From J054 sp963850255 (GTDB taxonomy: Bacteria; Pseudomonadota; Gammaproteobacteria; Steroidobacterales; GCA-2729495): a DNA stretch of 64,000 bases. A program made the position numbers and the translations under genes. The notes under the pieces were generated by a model. It saw only the letters and a program-made list of their open reading frames with translations. It was not told the DNA's origin and made no database searches. Positions within the stretch are counted from its first letter, which is position 1; each line of letters starts with the position of its first letter. Below are positions 16,068 through 23,582 of the stretch, piece after piece. Location: NCBI GenBank assembly GCA_963850255.1, contig CAWKLL010000024.1, positions 1 through 64,000 of the forward strand, written 5' to 3'.

Positions 16068-18065
16068 TTATTGGATTGTCGGTGGCATGTACCAGATCGG
16101 TGATGTCCAGGCCAACTCCTGAATGGTTTTGGGCGCGCTGTTCACGCAGGTCTCGGGTCGCATAGCGCTCGGCAGGCTGGCGCACTGGGCCCAGCTCCAT
16201 CGCAGCGTGGGAACCTCGACGACTCTCAGGTAGTAGTACGCGGCTTCCGCCGGATCAAAATCTTCATCCTCGAAAACCGCGCAGAGCGATGATGCGCCGT
16301 CACCACTCCACTGACCGGTCTCGAGATCAACGGCGCCCTGCTCATTTTCCTGGCCCGCTACATCCAGCACCTGGTATCGCGACCGGCCCGCGGAGTCGAC
16401 CCAGCCCTTGATGATCTGCAATTTCTGCAGCGGTGCACCGTTCGGATCTCTTATGGCCGTTGCAAGCAGTTTCGGCTTCGAACCAGGCGCACCCGCAGGT
16501 AAGTCACCGCCCATCGGCACACCAGCTTCGTAGCCATGGCTGACCCGATCGGCCAGCTCGCAGGCGTTCTCATCGACATCCCAACCGCCGAAAAGGCGCG
16601 GTTTGATACGCGTGCCCGAAGTACCGAACACCTCCCGGCGGCGCAGCGCCTCGAACAGCGCATCACGCGAGTTCTCCACCGCCCAGATCCCGGCCAGGCC
16701 GCCGGGGTTGGCGTCGATGGCCAGCGGCGAGGTAGTCGCCTCGCGAAGCCTGGCCGGCAACTCCGCTTCGCTGACCAGGTGACCGCGCCATTCCAGTTCG
16801 CCGGTGGCCCCCGACACACTCGTGTGTGTATCGGTCGACGCGATGGCCCCGAAGCGGTAGGAATTTACGCCGATCACGGCGTTGTCCTGCAGCCCGGTCA
16901 GCAGCGCGCTGCGAAAGAAATCATTCTTCGAGATGCAGCCGATCCGGGAAAAGCCTCGGCGCCCGACCTCACCTTCCTCGCAGAACCCGACCTCGAAAAT
17001 CTGACCGCTGAAGTCTGTGCGCTCGCCCAGTGACCTGACCTGCTCGATTTCGCAAAGCTCGTCCGGTTCGCCGAGGACGTCGGGGAAGCCGTTGAAGCAC
17101 TCTGAATTACCCTTGTGCTGGAAAATCTCCATCACGGGCTCCATCGCGTTCCTCAGTTCCGCCATCTGCCGGGCTTCTTCAGGAGATTCAAAGGCCTCGA
17201 CATATGAAGGGAACATGACCCCGGATGCGAGGTTGGAGTTATGCGGAATGGCCAGGACGTCACAGCCGGGTGTGCCTTCCAGGCACTCGGCCGAGAGTTG
17301 CGTCCACAGTTCCCGGTCCGTTGGCGCTTCGATGAAGGAGATGGCCCGGTCGGGCACCCGGTTATTCCGGAATATGACATTGCGATGGGCATTGCTGGCG
17401 TCAGGCGTACCGGTGTACTCGTAACCAATGAGCGCTGTGAACTCGCAGCGCGACGAGCGGTCATAGGCGGCCTCGGCCATGTCCCGGGTCTTCTGCCACA
17501 GTGTGATCGACGCATCGAAACATTCGGACCCATTCTCACCACAGACTTCCGGTAACCGTTCCGGACGCGTCGCGATGACAATCGGTATCAGCGGCGACAT
17601 AACTTCGACACTACCGCCACGCAAGTACTGGCAGGCCTGCTCGTCGTAGACACCGCTGGACGGGTCCGTGCACAGTGTCATTTCGCCGAAGAACTCCGCG
17701 TGATCGGTGACCGCAGCGAAGTCCAGCGGCGTGTCGAGCTGCGTGCTGGCTCGCGGCCGGCCGTTCGCATCGTAGGGCGGAATCACGATGGGCTTGCCCC
17801 GTGCAAAACGATAGGCGTCTTCCGGCGTCGTTTTCAGACCGAACGGGCGGGCATCGTAGGAATATCCCGTATGGATATGCAGATCACCAAAGTACGCGTT
17901 GCGGGTCGCGCTGCGAGAGTCGCAGACTTCACGATCCTCAGTGTAAGTGACCAGATTTTCTGTCTGCGCCAAATTCACCGCGGTCGCAGCCGGCGGAAGA
18001 ATTTGTTCAGTTTGTCCCGTAACAAGAACGGCGCACATCAGAACTGCTATCAGAAGACGATTCAT
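16068..18065 (-). CDS. DUF3604 protein (exported, PHP-like)
   Basis: A 665-residue protein with an N-terminal signal peptide (about residues 1-20). Metal-binding-type motifs near the N-terminus, GDLHIHTGYSYDA (60-72) and DFAAVTDHAEFFGE (115-128), resemble the opening of PHP phosphoesterases. Further conserved pieces are IPHNSN, then EIFQHKGNSECF and ASTDTHTSVSG. This is the DUF3604 family, large exported proteins of unknown function, common in marine gammaproteobacteria. It has many Cys residues, consistent with disulfides in the periplasm. It lies 87 bases downstream of a DUF1838 gene on the same strand, with a strong hairpin in the gap. Confidence 0.85.
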   Translation of the reverse strand: MNRLLIAVLMCAVLVTGQTEQILPPAATAVNLAQTENLVTYTEDREVCDSRSATRNAYFGDLHIHTGYSYDARPFGLKTTPEDAYRFARGKPIVIPPYDANGRPRASTQLDTPLDFAAVTDHAEFFGEMTLCTDPSSGVYDEQACQYLRGGSVEVMSPLIPIVIATRPERLPEVCGENGSECFDASITLWQKTRDMAEAAYDRSSRCEFTALIGYEYTGTPDASNAHRNVIFRNNRVPDRAISFIEAPTDRELWTQLSAECLEGTPGCDVLAIPHNSNLASGVMFPSYVEAFESPEEARQMAELRNAMEPVMEIFQHKGNSECFNGFPDVLGEPDELCEIEQVRSLGERTDFSGQIFEVGFCEEGEVGRRGFSRIGCISKNDFFRSALLTGLQDNAVIGVNSYRFGAIASTDTHTSVSGATGELEWRGHLVSEAELPARLREATTSPLAIDANPGGLAGIWAVENSRDALFEALRRREVFGTSGTRIKPRLFGGWDVDENACELADRVSHGYEAGVPMGGDLPAGAPGSKPKLLATAIRDPNGAPLQKLQIIKGWVDSAGRSRYQVLDVAGQENEQGAVDLETGQWSGDGASSLCAVFEDEDFDPAEAAYYYLRVVEVPTLRWSWAQCASLPSAMRPETCVNSAPKTIQELAWTSPIWYMPPTIQ

Positions 18066-18087
18066 AGGTGCTCCGTTGGGGATGGTG

Positions 18088-18135
18088 CCAGGGGGCCGAA
18101 CCGAGGTTCAGCGAAAAAATCGGTTCGGCCCCTGG
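18088..18135. repeat. Long inverted repeat between DUF1838 and DUF3604 genes
   Basis: The arms at 18088-18104 and 18120-18135 (ending GGCCGAACCGA and starting TCGGTTCGGCC) pair over 16 bases with a single extra G and enclose a 15-base A-rich loop. The hairpin fills most of the 87-base gap. No T-run follows the stem on the minus strand, so it may slow rather than end transcription, or protect the upstream message. Confidence 0.5.
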
Positions 18136-18152
18136 TTATTTCTTGTTAGCGG

Positions 18153-19133
18153 TCAGATTTTCGCCGGCTTACGCTCCTTCATGTAAACCTCGAAGGACGA
18201 CTCACTGTCCATATCCTCGTCGATCTCGTTGACCAGGTACTCGGGGAAGTTCTTCTCCGCATAGGCCAATACATCTGGCGAAACTTCGTCGAGACTTTCC
18301 AGGCTCTTGGTGGTGCAGCGATAGAACAAGCGGCCTTCCGCCTGCCCCATCATCTGCCAGGGGAGCCACGGGGCCAGGCGGACCCATGAGCCGCTGTGGC
18401 CTACGCGGTCCAGGGAAGGGTCGCGAAGCTTGTCGGAGTCGACGACGTACTCGAACATCTCGCAGATAGGCAGACGTTCGCCGCTGGACTCTTTTACCCA
18501 GACCTTGGGATCCAGCAGATTCGGCACTTCACCGCGAAAATCCAGCCAGACAGAAGTCTGGTTACCCATCTCCGTCCAGTTAAGCACAAAGGGGTTGGTC
18601 GGATCGTCCGACGCGCGGTAGTTGGGAAATTTGAAATCCATCCGGCCTGCCTGGTCACCCACCGGCGCCGATGAAAAGAAATTGGGCCCGAGGAAGCCCT
18701 TCACCATCCGGTTATGGATATGCATGACGCGATTGGTTTCGCCGGTGTAAGGATTCGTCCAGGTGTCGATTACCTGGTTGGTCTTCAGGTCTTTATAAAA
18801 ACCGACTTCCTTCCAGTAGCTGATATACGAGCCGTTATCCTGGCGCACTGTGTAGCCCAGACCGAATCCTTCGAGACCAAACAGGGCATCCGGCGTCTTG
18901 TTCGGCAACATGCCGAAGACGATGCCGGAGTACCAGCCGTGCACCCAGTCCCGATCCTTCAGCGAGTTGCTGACCTTGACGTACGCTTCCAGGTTGTCGT
19001 TCGGGTTGGACCAGTCATAGCCCTTCGACGACTTGGCAGCCACCGTGCCAGGCAGAGCTGCAGCAGTAGCAAGTGCTGTACCGCCGAGCATCAGGTTACG
19101 GCGAGACAGGGGTGAATCAAAACGATGCAGCAT
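18153..19133 (-). CDS. Tat-exported DUF1838 protein (copy 1)
   Basis: A 326-residue protein starting at ATG 19133, chosen because GGAGA lies six bases upstream and the protein then opens with a clean twin-arginine signal (SPLSRRNLMLGGTALATAAAL). The mature part matches DUF1838: NLEAYVKVSNSL, then WTNPYTGET, and the C-terminal block PWQMMGQAEGRLFYRCTTKSL that four other loci in this window share in diverged form. Function of the family is unknown. Unlike the three copies at 33-37 kb it ends in a charged tail (EVYMKERKPAKI), which recurs almost intact in the fragment at 30241-30470. Confidence 0.82.
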   Translation of the reverse strand: MLHRFDSPLSRRNLMLGGTALATAAALPGTVAAKSSKGYDWSNPNDNLEAYVKVSNSLKDRDWVHGWYSGIVFGMLPNKTPDALFGLEGFGLGYTVRQDNGSYISYWKEVGFYKDLKTNQVIDTWTNPYTGETNRVMHIHNRMVKGFLGPNFFSSAPVGDQAGRMDFKFPNYRASDDPTNPFVLNWTEMGNQTSVWLDFRGEVPNLLDPKVWVKESSGERLPICEMFEYVVDSDKLRDPSLDRVGHSGSWVRLAPWLPWQMMGQAEGRLFYRCTTKSLESLDEVSPDVLAYAEKNFPEYLVNEIDEDMDSESSFEVYMKERKPAKI

Positions 19134-19226
19134 GGCGGTCTCCAAAACAAATTGACGTTGAACCAAAAAACATTCTGGCCCTATGTACGCATGCTGACAA
19201 CTAAGATTCCCCGCGATTAAGGCCTT

Positions 19227-19469
19227 CATCCATAAGGAATGATCGTTCTGCCATAAGCTGTTTGTATGGTTGCGGCCAGGTCAATGCCTTACGCCGATAG
19301 CTAACACTTGCTGTGAATAGCCTGTGGACAGTCGCGATGCTCTTTAGGAAGCGGGCGCGCGCGTTCAGGTCCTGGGAGGATTCGATCGCATCGGCGGGCG
19401 ACTGTTCAGCCGCTTTGATCTTCCGGGGCATCCGGAAGTCGGTGGCAACACTATTGCCTGCGGCTATGC
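19227..19469 (+). pseudogene. Remnant of a FAD amine-oxidase gene and its upstream region
   Basis: This stretch matches two parts of the intact oxidase locus to the right. 19227-19337 corresponds to the intergenic sequence at 30472-30585, and 19332-19469 to codons around 30757-30898, including a 32-base exact match. Relative to the intact copy about 180 bases are missing between two copies of the short repeat GCGATGC, and a one-base loss after GCGATGCT puts a TAG in frame. It is clearly dead. It lies divergently beside DUF1838 copy 1, as the intact oxidase lies beside the DUF1838 fragment. Confidence 0.85.
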
Positions 19470-19517
19470 CCCAGTCATAGATAGAGCGCGGCAGAAAAAG
19501 CAGGCGCGCACTCTGGC

Positions 19518-20828
19518 CTAATCGACGACGTTAAATGGAATGCGGAAGGTTACGTCGGTATCCGGCGCCGCATCGGTGGCCCCGATGCCGATAGCAAGGT
19601 TCAAGGGTGCCCCACCCGGCAATTTAATCGAGTAACCGATAATTAGTTTACCGATGGTCACATCGCTGCCAACCACTGTCTGGGGGCGGGCATTGCCGAT
19701 ACTGGTTTCACCAAAGAAATCCAGCTGATAGCTCAGGCTGAAGGAAGACTGATCGTTCAGGCCGATACCCATACCGAAGTTGAAGCGCCATGCATCGCCG
19801 GGATCGACTACGCCGAACCCGCTGGTAACTTGGTTGCCTTCCACATCAGTGGATGTAAACGTCCCCTTGTCATCTTTTATGGTCCACAAGTAGCCGACAT
19901 TGCCAAAGAACACTACCGGGTCAGTGGGATAGATAAAGGTCAGGCTGGGGTTCACGCTCCAGAAACCGGATCCGGTTGCCAGTTCGCCGGTAAAGTCAGG
20001 CTCGTCAACCAGGCTTTTCTTGGTTGCGATTTCAAACGGGTCCGTGCCCGTCACCGATTTGACGCGCAGGTTGCCAACCATGAACGGCCAGCCCAGGCCC
20101 CGGTTGAACTGGTAGCGCAGGCCAAGTTCCATATCGCCGATGCCGCTGCCTTCGGCGTTGAAAACGCTTTCCCCGCTGCTCTGGATGAGGATTTCACGAG
20201 TGCGGGTCTGGTCCGTGCGGGATACGAAGGAGCCCTTTAGCTCAGCCTCCAGGCGCGGTGTGATGCCGTAGCGCGCTGTTAAAGCGCCTATGAAGGTTTC
20301 GCGGTCAACGCCGCGCAGATCCACGTTGCCGATCAGCACTGCCGGCAGGATCCCCAGTCCGTCGAGGGAAACCCGATTGACCGTGCTTTGCACATACTGG
20401 ATGGTCGGCTCCACCACCAGGCGTCCTTTGGGTGTGAGCACTCCGCCGATATCGGCGTTGATGCGCGGCAGTTCGGGCATCTGAGCCTGCTGGCTCTCAA
20501 ACTCGCGTTTTTGCTCCTCGCCAGCTTCTGCGGGCGTGGCTGTGCTCTTGCCCGTCGCGTCGGTTCCGGCGCGATAGTCATCAAGATTACTAACCCGATG
20601 CATCATCAACTCGAGCTCGCGCCGCTGTACTTCGACCTGCTGCATGCGCTCCAGCAGATCACGATGCTGAGCATTGATCTGCGCCATTTTCTCGGCCAGC
20701 TCTTCGCGCAGGACCTGCGCTTCGGCCAGTACCGGCGCTCCGGGCTCCGCCGGCCTTGGTGCCGAGTGCGCTGCTACCGGTAGCAGCATCGCTGCAATCG
20801 TCAGTCCGAGAGTCTTGTTCACATCCAT
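19518..20828 (-). CDS. fapF: FapF-like outer-membrane amyloid secretion pore
   Basis: A 436-residue protein with a signal peptide (about 1-23) and a coiled-coil segment (about 35-83; VLREELAEKMAQINAQHRDL, VEVQRRELELMMHRV). After a polar linker come about 300 residues of amphipathic strands from LPRINADIGGVL to a C-terminal FRIPFNVVD. Coiled coil plus linker plus beta-barrel is the architecture of Pseudomonas FapF, the trimeric pore that secretes Fap amyloid, and the length is right. It is the last gene of the minus-strand cluster, as fapF is in Pseudomonas. An (AAN)6 tract directly precedes its ATG. The match rests on architecture and context; I could not align it. Confidence 0.72.
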   Translation of the reverse strand: MDVNKTLGLTIAAMLLPVAAHSAPRPAEPGAPVLAEAQVLREELAEKMAQINAQHRDLLERMQQVEVQRRELELMMHRVSNLDDYRAGTDATGKSTATPAEAGEEQKREFESQQAQMPELPRINADIGGVLTPKGRLVVEPTIQYVQSTVNRVSLDGLGILPAVLIGNVDLRGVDRETFIGALTARYGITPRLEAELKGSFVSRTDQTRTREILIQSSGESVFNAEGSGIGDMELGLRYQFNRGLGWPFMVGNLRVKSVTGTDPFEIATKKSLVDEPDFTGELATGSGFWSVNPSLTFIYPTDPVVFFGNVGYLWTIKDDKGTFTSTDVEGNQVTSGFGVVDPGDAWRFNFGMGIGLNDQSSFSLSYQLDFFGETSIGNARPQTVVGSDVTIGKLIIGYSIKLPGGAPLNLAIGIGATDAAPDTDVTFRIPFNVVD

Positions 20829-20831
20829 GTC

Positions 20832-20849
20832 ATTCTTCTTATTCTTGTT
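20832..20849 (-). promoter_or_regulatory. (AAN)6 tract upstream of fapF start (Hfq/Crc-type site)
   Basis: On the coding strand six AAN triplets (AACAAGAATAAGAAGAAT) end three bases before the fapF ATG and occupy the place of a ribosome binding site. A-rich ARN repeats bind the distal face of Hfq; in Pseudomonas the AANAANAA form is the target of Hfq-Crc catabolite repression. Confidence 0.5.
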
Positions 20850-20872
20850 GCCAGCTGTATGCGCGCTACCGT

Positions 20873-22165
20873 CTATGGCTGCATCGCTACGCTATCCGTA
20901 ATTGCATCAAATGCTGCCACGTCACTGATCGCCGTTGCTGCATTGCCGATCGCAACGTCGAAGACGCTGGTCGTCGCAATGTTCTGGTTGTCCAGCGTGT
21001 TCTGAATGATCGTGGCTATACCGTTAGACAGTGAGTTCATCACGGCCGGGGCCACGCTATTGCCGGCGCCGCTCTGGATCAGCATCGTATTGGCAGCCCC
21101 AAGGTCATTCATGCTCAGAGCGTCCAGACTGTTAAAGCGCAGTGAGCTCGAGTACTGCTGAACACCATTTACGCTGGCGGTTCTGGTCAGGCCGATGGCA
21201 ATGTTCAGGTCATCACCGAAACTGATCGCACCGCGCATTTCGCCGAGTTTTTTATCGGCAACGGCGGCCAGGCTGCCGGAACTTACCCAGTCATTCTCGT
21301 CCGTGCGTGAATAGGGCTCAGTCTGCGGGGCGGCTTCGGAAACCTCTTCTGCCGGCTGTAGCTCAGTAGCCGGAGCGGCCGCACTCTCTTCATTCATGCG
21401 ATCCATCAAGCCCTGCAACTCTATCCACTGGTTTTCGAGCTGCTGACGCTGCATTTCAAGTAGCTCACGCTGCCCGGTCAGGGCTTCGATTTCGGCGACA
21501 AACGTTGCACGTTGCTCACCAAAAGATGCCTGCTCGCGCTCGAGCTCACGTCGCTGTTGCTCGAGCTGGGTGAGCGCTCGTTGCAACTCCGGGCCATCTT
21601 TTGCCACCAGGGAGCGTTGCGCCTCGAGCCGTTGCTGCTCGGCGTCGAGGCTCGCTAGCTGCGCCGCCAGATCATTCCTTTGCAAATCGAAGCCCTGGCG
21701 CTGCATTTCCAATTCGCTTTGCTGCAGGCGAATGGCCTCCAGATCCCCGCGCAGGGCGCCGCGTTCGTCGGCCACACGCTGCCGCTGCATTTCCAGCTCT
21801 CGACGTTGCTGGCTCACCAGCGCAAGCTCACTGGCGAGCTCAGAATTCATGCGCCGCACGCCTGCCAGCTCAGATTTAATGCTCGCCTGCAATTCGTTGT
21901 CCGTGCCCCCGAACGGCAAACCTTGCTCGGAAAGGTAAGCGATGCCGACAGCAACCGTCGCTACGACAACCAATCCAGCGCCAATGCTTTTGATCGTTCG
22001 GGCCTGCCGCGCGCTGCGCCTGGCCCGACCCTTCGGTGCATAGGTCGCTACCAGCAGGTCCACATCGGATCTGCGCGCCGACTCGAGCACACCGCCGGCA
22101 TCGCGATTAGCGGCCCATCGGCGTTCCGCGCGATTTTCTGCAGTCTGTATTGAGCCTGTTGCCAT
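20873..22165 (-). CDS. FapE-like protein with membrane anchor and long coiled coil
   Basis: A 430-residue protein. A basic N-terminus (about 1-58) precedes one transmembrane segment (59-78, IGAGLVVVATVAVGIAYL). A long coiled coil follows (about 88-265) built on a repeated QRRELEMQRQ-like pattern, then a Pro/Glu-rich linker and a C-terminal domain (about 300-430). The C-terminal part contains IATIIQNTLDNQNIATTSVFD, close in style to what I recall of the C-terminus of FapE and to the ends of the other proteins in this cluster. It lies where fapE lies, between fapD and fapF. Pseudomonas FapE is shorter and lacks such a coiled coil, so this looks like a fusion or expanded form. Moderate confidence in the Fap link, low in the exact role. 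Confidence 0.5.
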   Translation of the reverse strand: MATGSIQTAENRAERRWAANRDAGGVLESARRSDVDLLVATYAPKGRARRSARQARTIKSIGAGLVVVATVAVGIAYLSEQGLPFGGTDNELQASIKSELAGVRRMNSELASELALVSQQRRELEMQRQRVADERGALRGDLEAIRLQQSELEMQRQGFDLQRNDLAAQLASLDAEQQRLEAQRSLVAKDGPELQRALTQLEQQRRELEREQASFGEQRATFVAEIEALTGQRELLEMQRQQLENQWIELQGLMDRMNEESAAAPATELQPAEEVSEAAPQTEPYSRTDENDWVSSGSLAAVADKKLGEMRGAISFGDDLNIAIGLTRTASVNGVQQYSSSLRFNSLDALSMNDLGAANTMLIQSGAGNSVAPAVMNSLSNGIATIIQNTLDNQNIATTSVFDVAIGNAATAISDVAAFDAITDSVAMQP

Positions 22166-22176
22166 GAATCAATAAC

Positions 22177-22944
22177 CTAGTTGAAAGAGACGTCCAGCAA
22201 ACGCGGCATAGTGAGCGACAAGCTCTCTAGACTGACGCGATCGACGGCTTTACCGAGAGGTGCACGAGCCAGCAGTTGCCACTCCTCATCGGCGTTGAAA
22301 TAGCGTTTACCTACTTCGGACCTGTTGCGGATGATGAACAGAATGCCGTTATCCCACATGCTTTCGAACTCTGAACGGCTAACAAAGCGCAGTCCGAGTG
22401 CCGGGTCACCGACGAGAACTTCGCCGTTCTCCAGACCCTTGACCACGACGAAATGCCGGTAGCCTCTGACGTTGATCAGTGCGATCGCCGGCACGCCAAC
22501 CTCGGCCAGGGTAGCGAGATCTGACTGATAACCGTCAGCCTGCAAGCCGTGACCTTCAAGATAGGTTTTCATATCCAAAAGCGAAAAGCCGGCTTGCCGA
22601 ATCTTCTCTGCGTTACCGTTCGCATACATGTACGCGAACGCGCTTTGTTCGCTGGTAGGTTGTTCGTAGTGATAGGTAAGCAATGTCGCTAGCGCTGCAG
22701 AGCCGCAGCTGAAGTCGTACTGCTGCTTGATCACTTGTTGGAACTTGCGTTCCTGAATTGATTTGACCGAAACGTTGTTGACCCCGGCGATTCCGGGTAG
22801 CCAGACTGTGCCTGCACTCGCGGGAGATGCGACGGCAAAGCTAAGGCAGACAATCAGTGCGTGAGCAATTCGCCAGGCGATAGTTTGATCGGCACTTTGC
22901 TGACGTCGGATGCTGGTTACACCCTTGTTGTTCTGTTCTTCCAT
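22177..22944 (-). CDS. fapD: FapD-like C39-family peptidase
   Basis: A 255-residue exported cysteine protease from ATG 22944 (GAGGGA upstream). A signal peptide (core AHALIVCLSFAVASPASA) is followed by the C39 catalytic centre: Cys80 in QYDFSCGSAALATLL, His164 in RGYRHFVVVKG and Asp180 in VLVGDPALG. The preceding Gln of the oxyanion hole (KQQYDFSC) is present. The periplasmic C39 peptidase of the Fap amyloid operon, FapD, has this size and layout and lies between the amyloid subunit genes and fapE/fapF, as here. It presumably processes or clears Fap components during export. Codons 2-8 (GAA GAA CAG AAC AAC AAG GGT) are A-rich like other starts in this cluster. Confidence 0.8.
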   Translation of the reverse strand: MEEQNNKGVTSIRRQQSADQTIAWRIAHALIVCLSFAVASPASAGTVWLPGIAGVNNVSVKSIQERKFQQVIKQQYDFSCGSAALATLLTYHYEQPTSEQSAFAYMYANGNAEKIRQAGFSLLDMKTYLEGHGLQADGYQSDLATLAEVGVPAIALINVRGYRHFVVVKGLENGEVLVGDPALGLRFVSRSEFESMWDNGILFIIRNRSEVGKRYFNADEEWQLLARAPLGKAVDRVSLESLSLTMPRLLDVSFN

Positions 22945-23106
22945 CGCTGTTCCCTCAGCGGCAGATCCGTGCGGCTTGATGACTGCCGCCATCCCCGCCG
23001 TTGACACCTGATCCCTGGAAGGTCCATACCGGTGTCTCGGCTTGTAAACATTTTAAGCGAAGCCTGCGTCTTATTTTTTACATCGCAACATAACAGCGTA
23101 TTTAGA

Positions 23107-23577
23107 TCAGGGCTCAACGGTTATGTTTACGATCGTCGCGTTCTGGATCAGGACATTGTTCCCGGTATTCTGAATCGAGCTAATGAAGCCCGATGCAGCG
23201 CTAAACGCATCGCCGCTGATAGCGTTATCTCCGCTCACCGTATTTATGGCGGAATTGTCGGAAACAACACCTGTCAGGTTCTGGTCGTTGATCACAATCT
23301 TGTCGACTTCGATCATTGCTTTTGCACGTTGAGTTTCCAGGTCCGTATCCGACACTGCTTCGGCGCTATCCAGTGAGCTACCCAATGAAACCAATGCCGA
23401 GGCGCTGATGACTGTTGCCGGGGCAGCTTCATCTTCATCGCCGGCGACTGCCGCCCTGGCCAACATTAGACAAAGCAACAGAACAAGGGCCGCAGGTATC
23501 AGGCTGCCCGCCAAAAGGTCGGCGGGGTGGGCGGTATACGCCCACCCCGCTGTCCTGCTTTTTTCTGCTCTGCTCAT
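23107..23577 (-). CDS. FapA-like small exported protein
   Basis: A 156-residue protein with a hydrophobic export signal (LIPAALVLLLCLMLARAAVAG) and a polar mature part ending ISGDAFSAASGFISSIQNTG then NNVLIQNATIVNITVEP. The pattern G-D-A-F-x-x-A-S-G, I-Q-N-T-G-N-N, T-I-V-N-I resembles the C-terminus of FapA as I recall it, and the size fits. The C-termini of the two large repeat proteins have a similar block. The first 20 codons overlap a 12-base-pair stem-loop and the ATG at 23577 has a weak ribosome binding site, so translation may begin later, for example at TTG before AGSLIPA. In Pseudomonas fapA comes first in the operon; here it lies after the subunits. Confidence 0.5.
   Translation of the reverse strand: MSRAEKSRTAGWAYTAHPADLLAGSLIPAALVLLLCLMLARAAVAGDEDEAAPATVISASALVSLGSSLDSAEAVSDTDLETQRAKAMIEVDKIVINDQNLTGVVSDNSAINTVSGDNAISGDAFSAASGFISSIQNTGNNVLIQNATIVNITVEP
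23522..23550. other. Strong stem-loop after the amyloid subunit genes
   Basis: A perfect 12-base-pair inverted repeat (GCGGGGTGGGCG, loop GTATA) lies 33 bases after the stop of the second repeat-protein gene, inside the start of the FapA-like reading frame. On the minus (transcribed) strand it is followed by CGACCTTTTGG, a poor T-run, so it is not a classical terminator. It may partly stop transcription or protect the subunit mRNA 3' end, keeping subunits more abundant than the export proteins. Confidence 0.5.
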
Positions 23578-23582
23578 GCGTC

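Noticed and set aside
19201..19431. 76-codon minus-strand frame between DUF1838 and the fap genes
   Set aside because: It reads antisense through the oxidase remnant, and a matching antisense frame occurs at the intact oxidase, so it is a by-product of the duplication.
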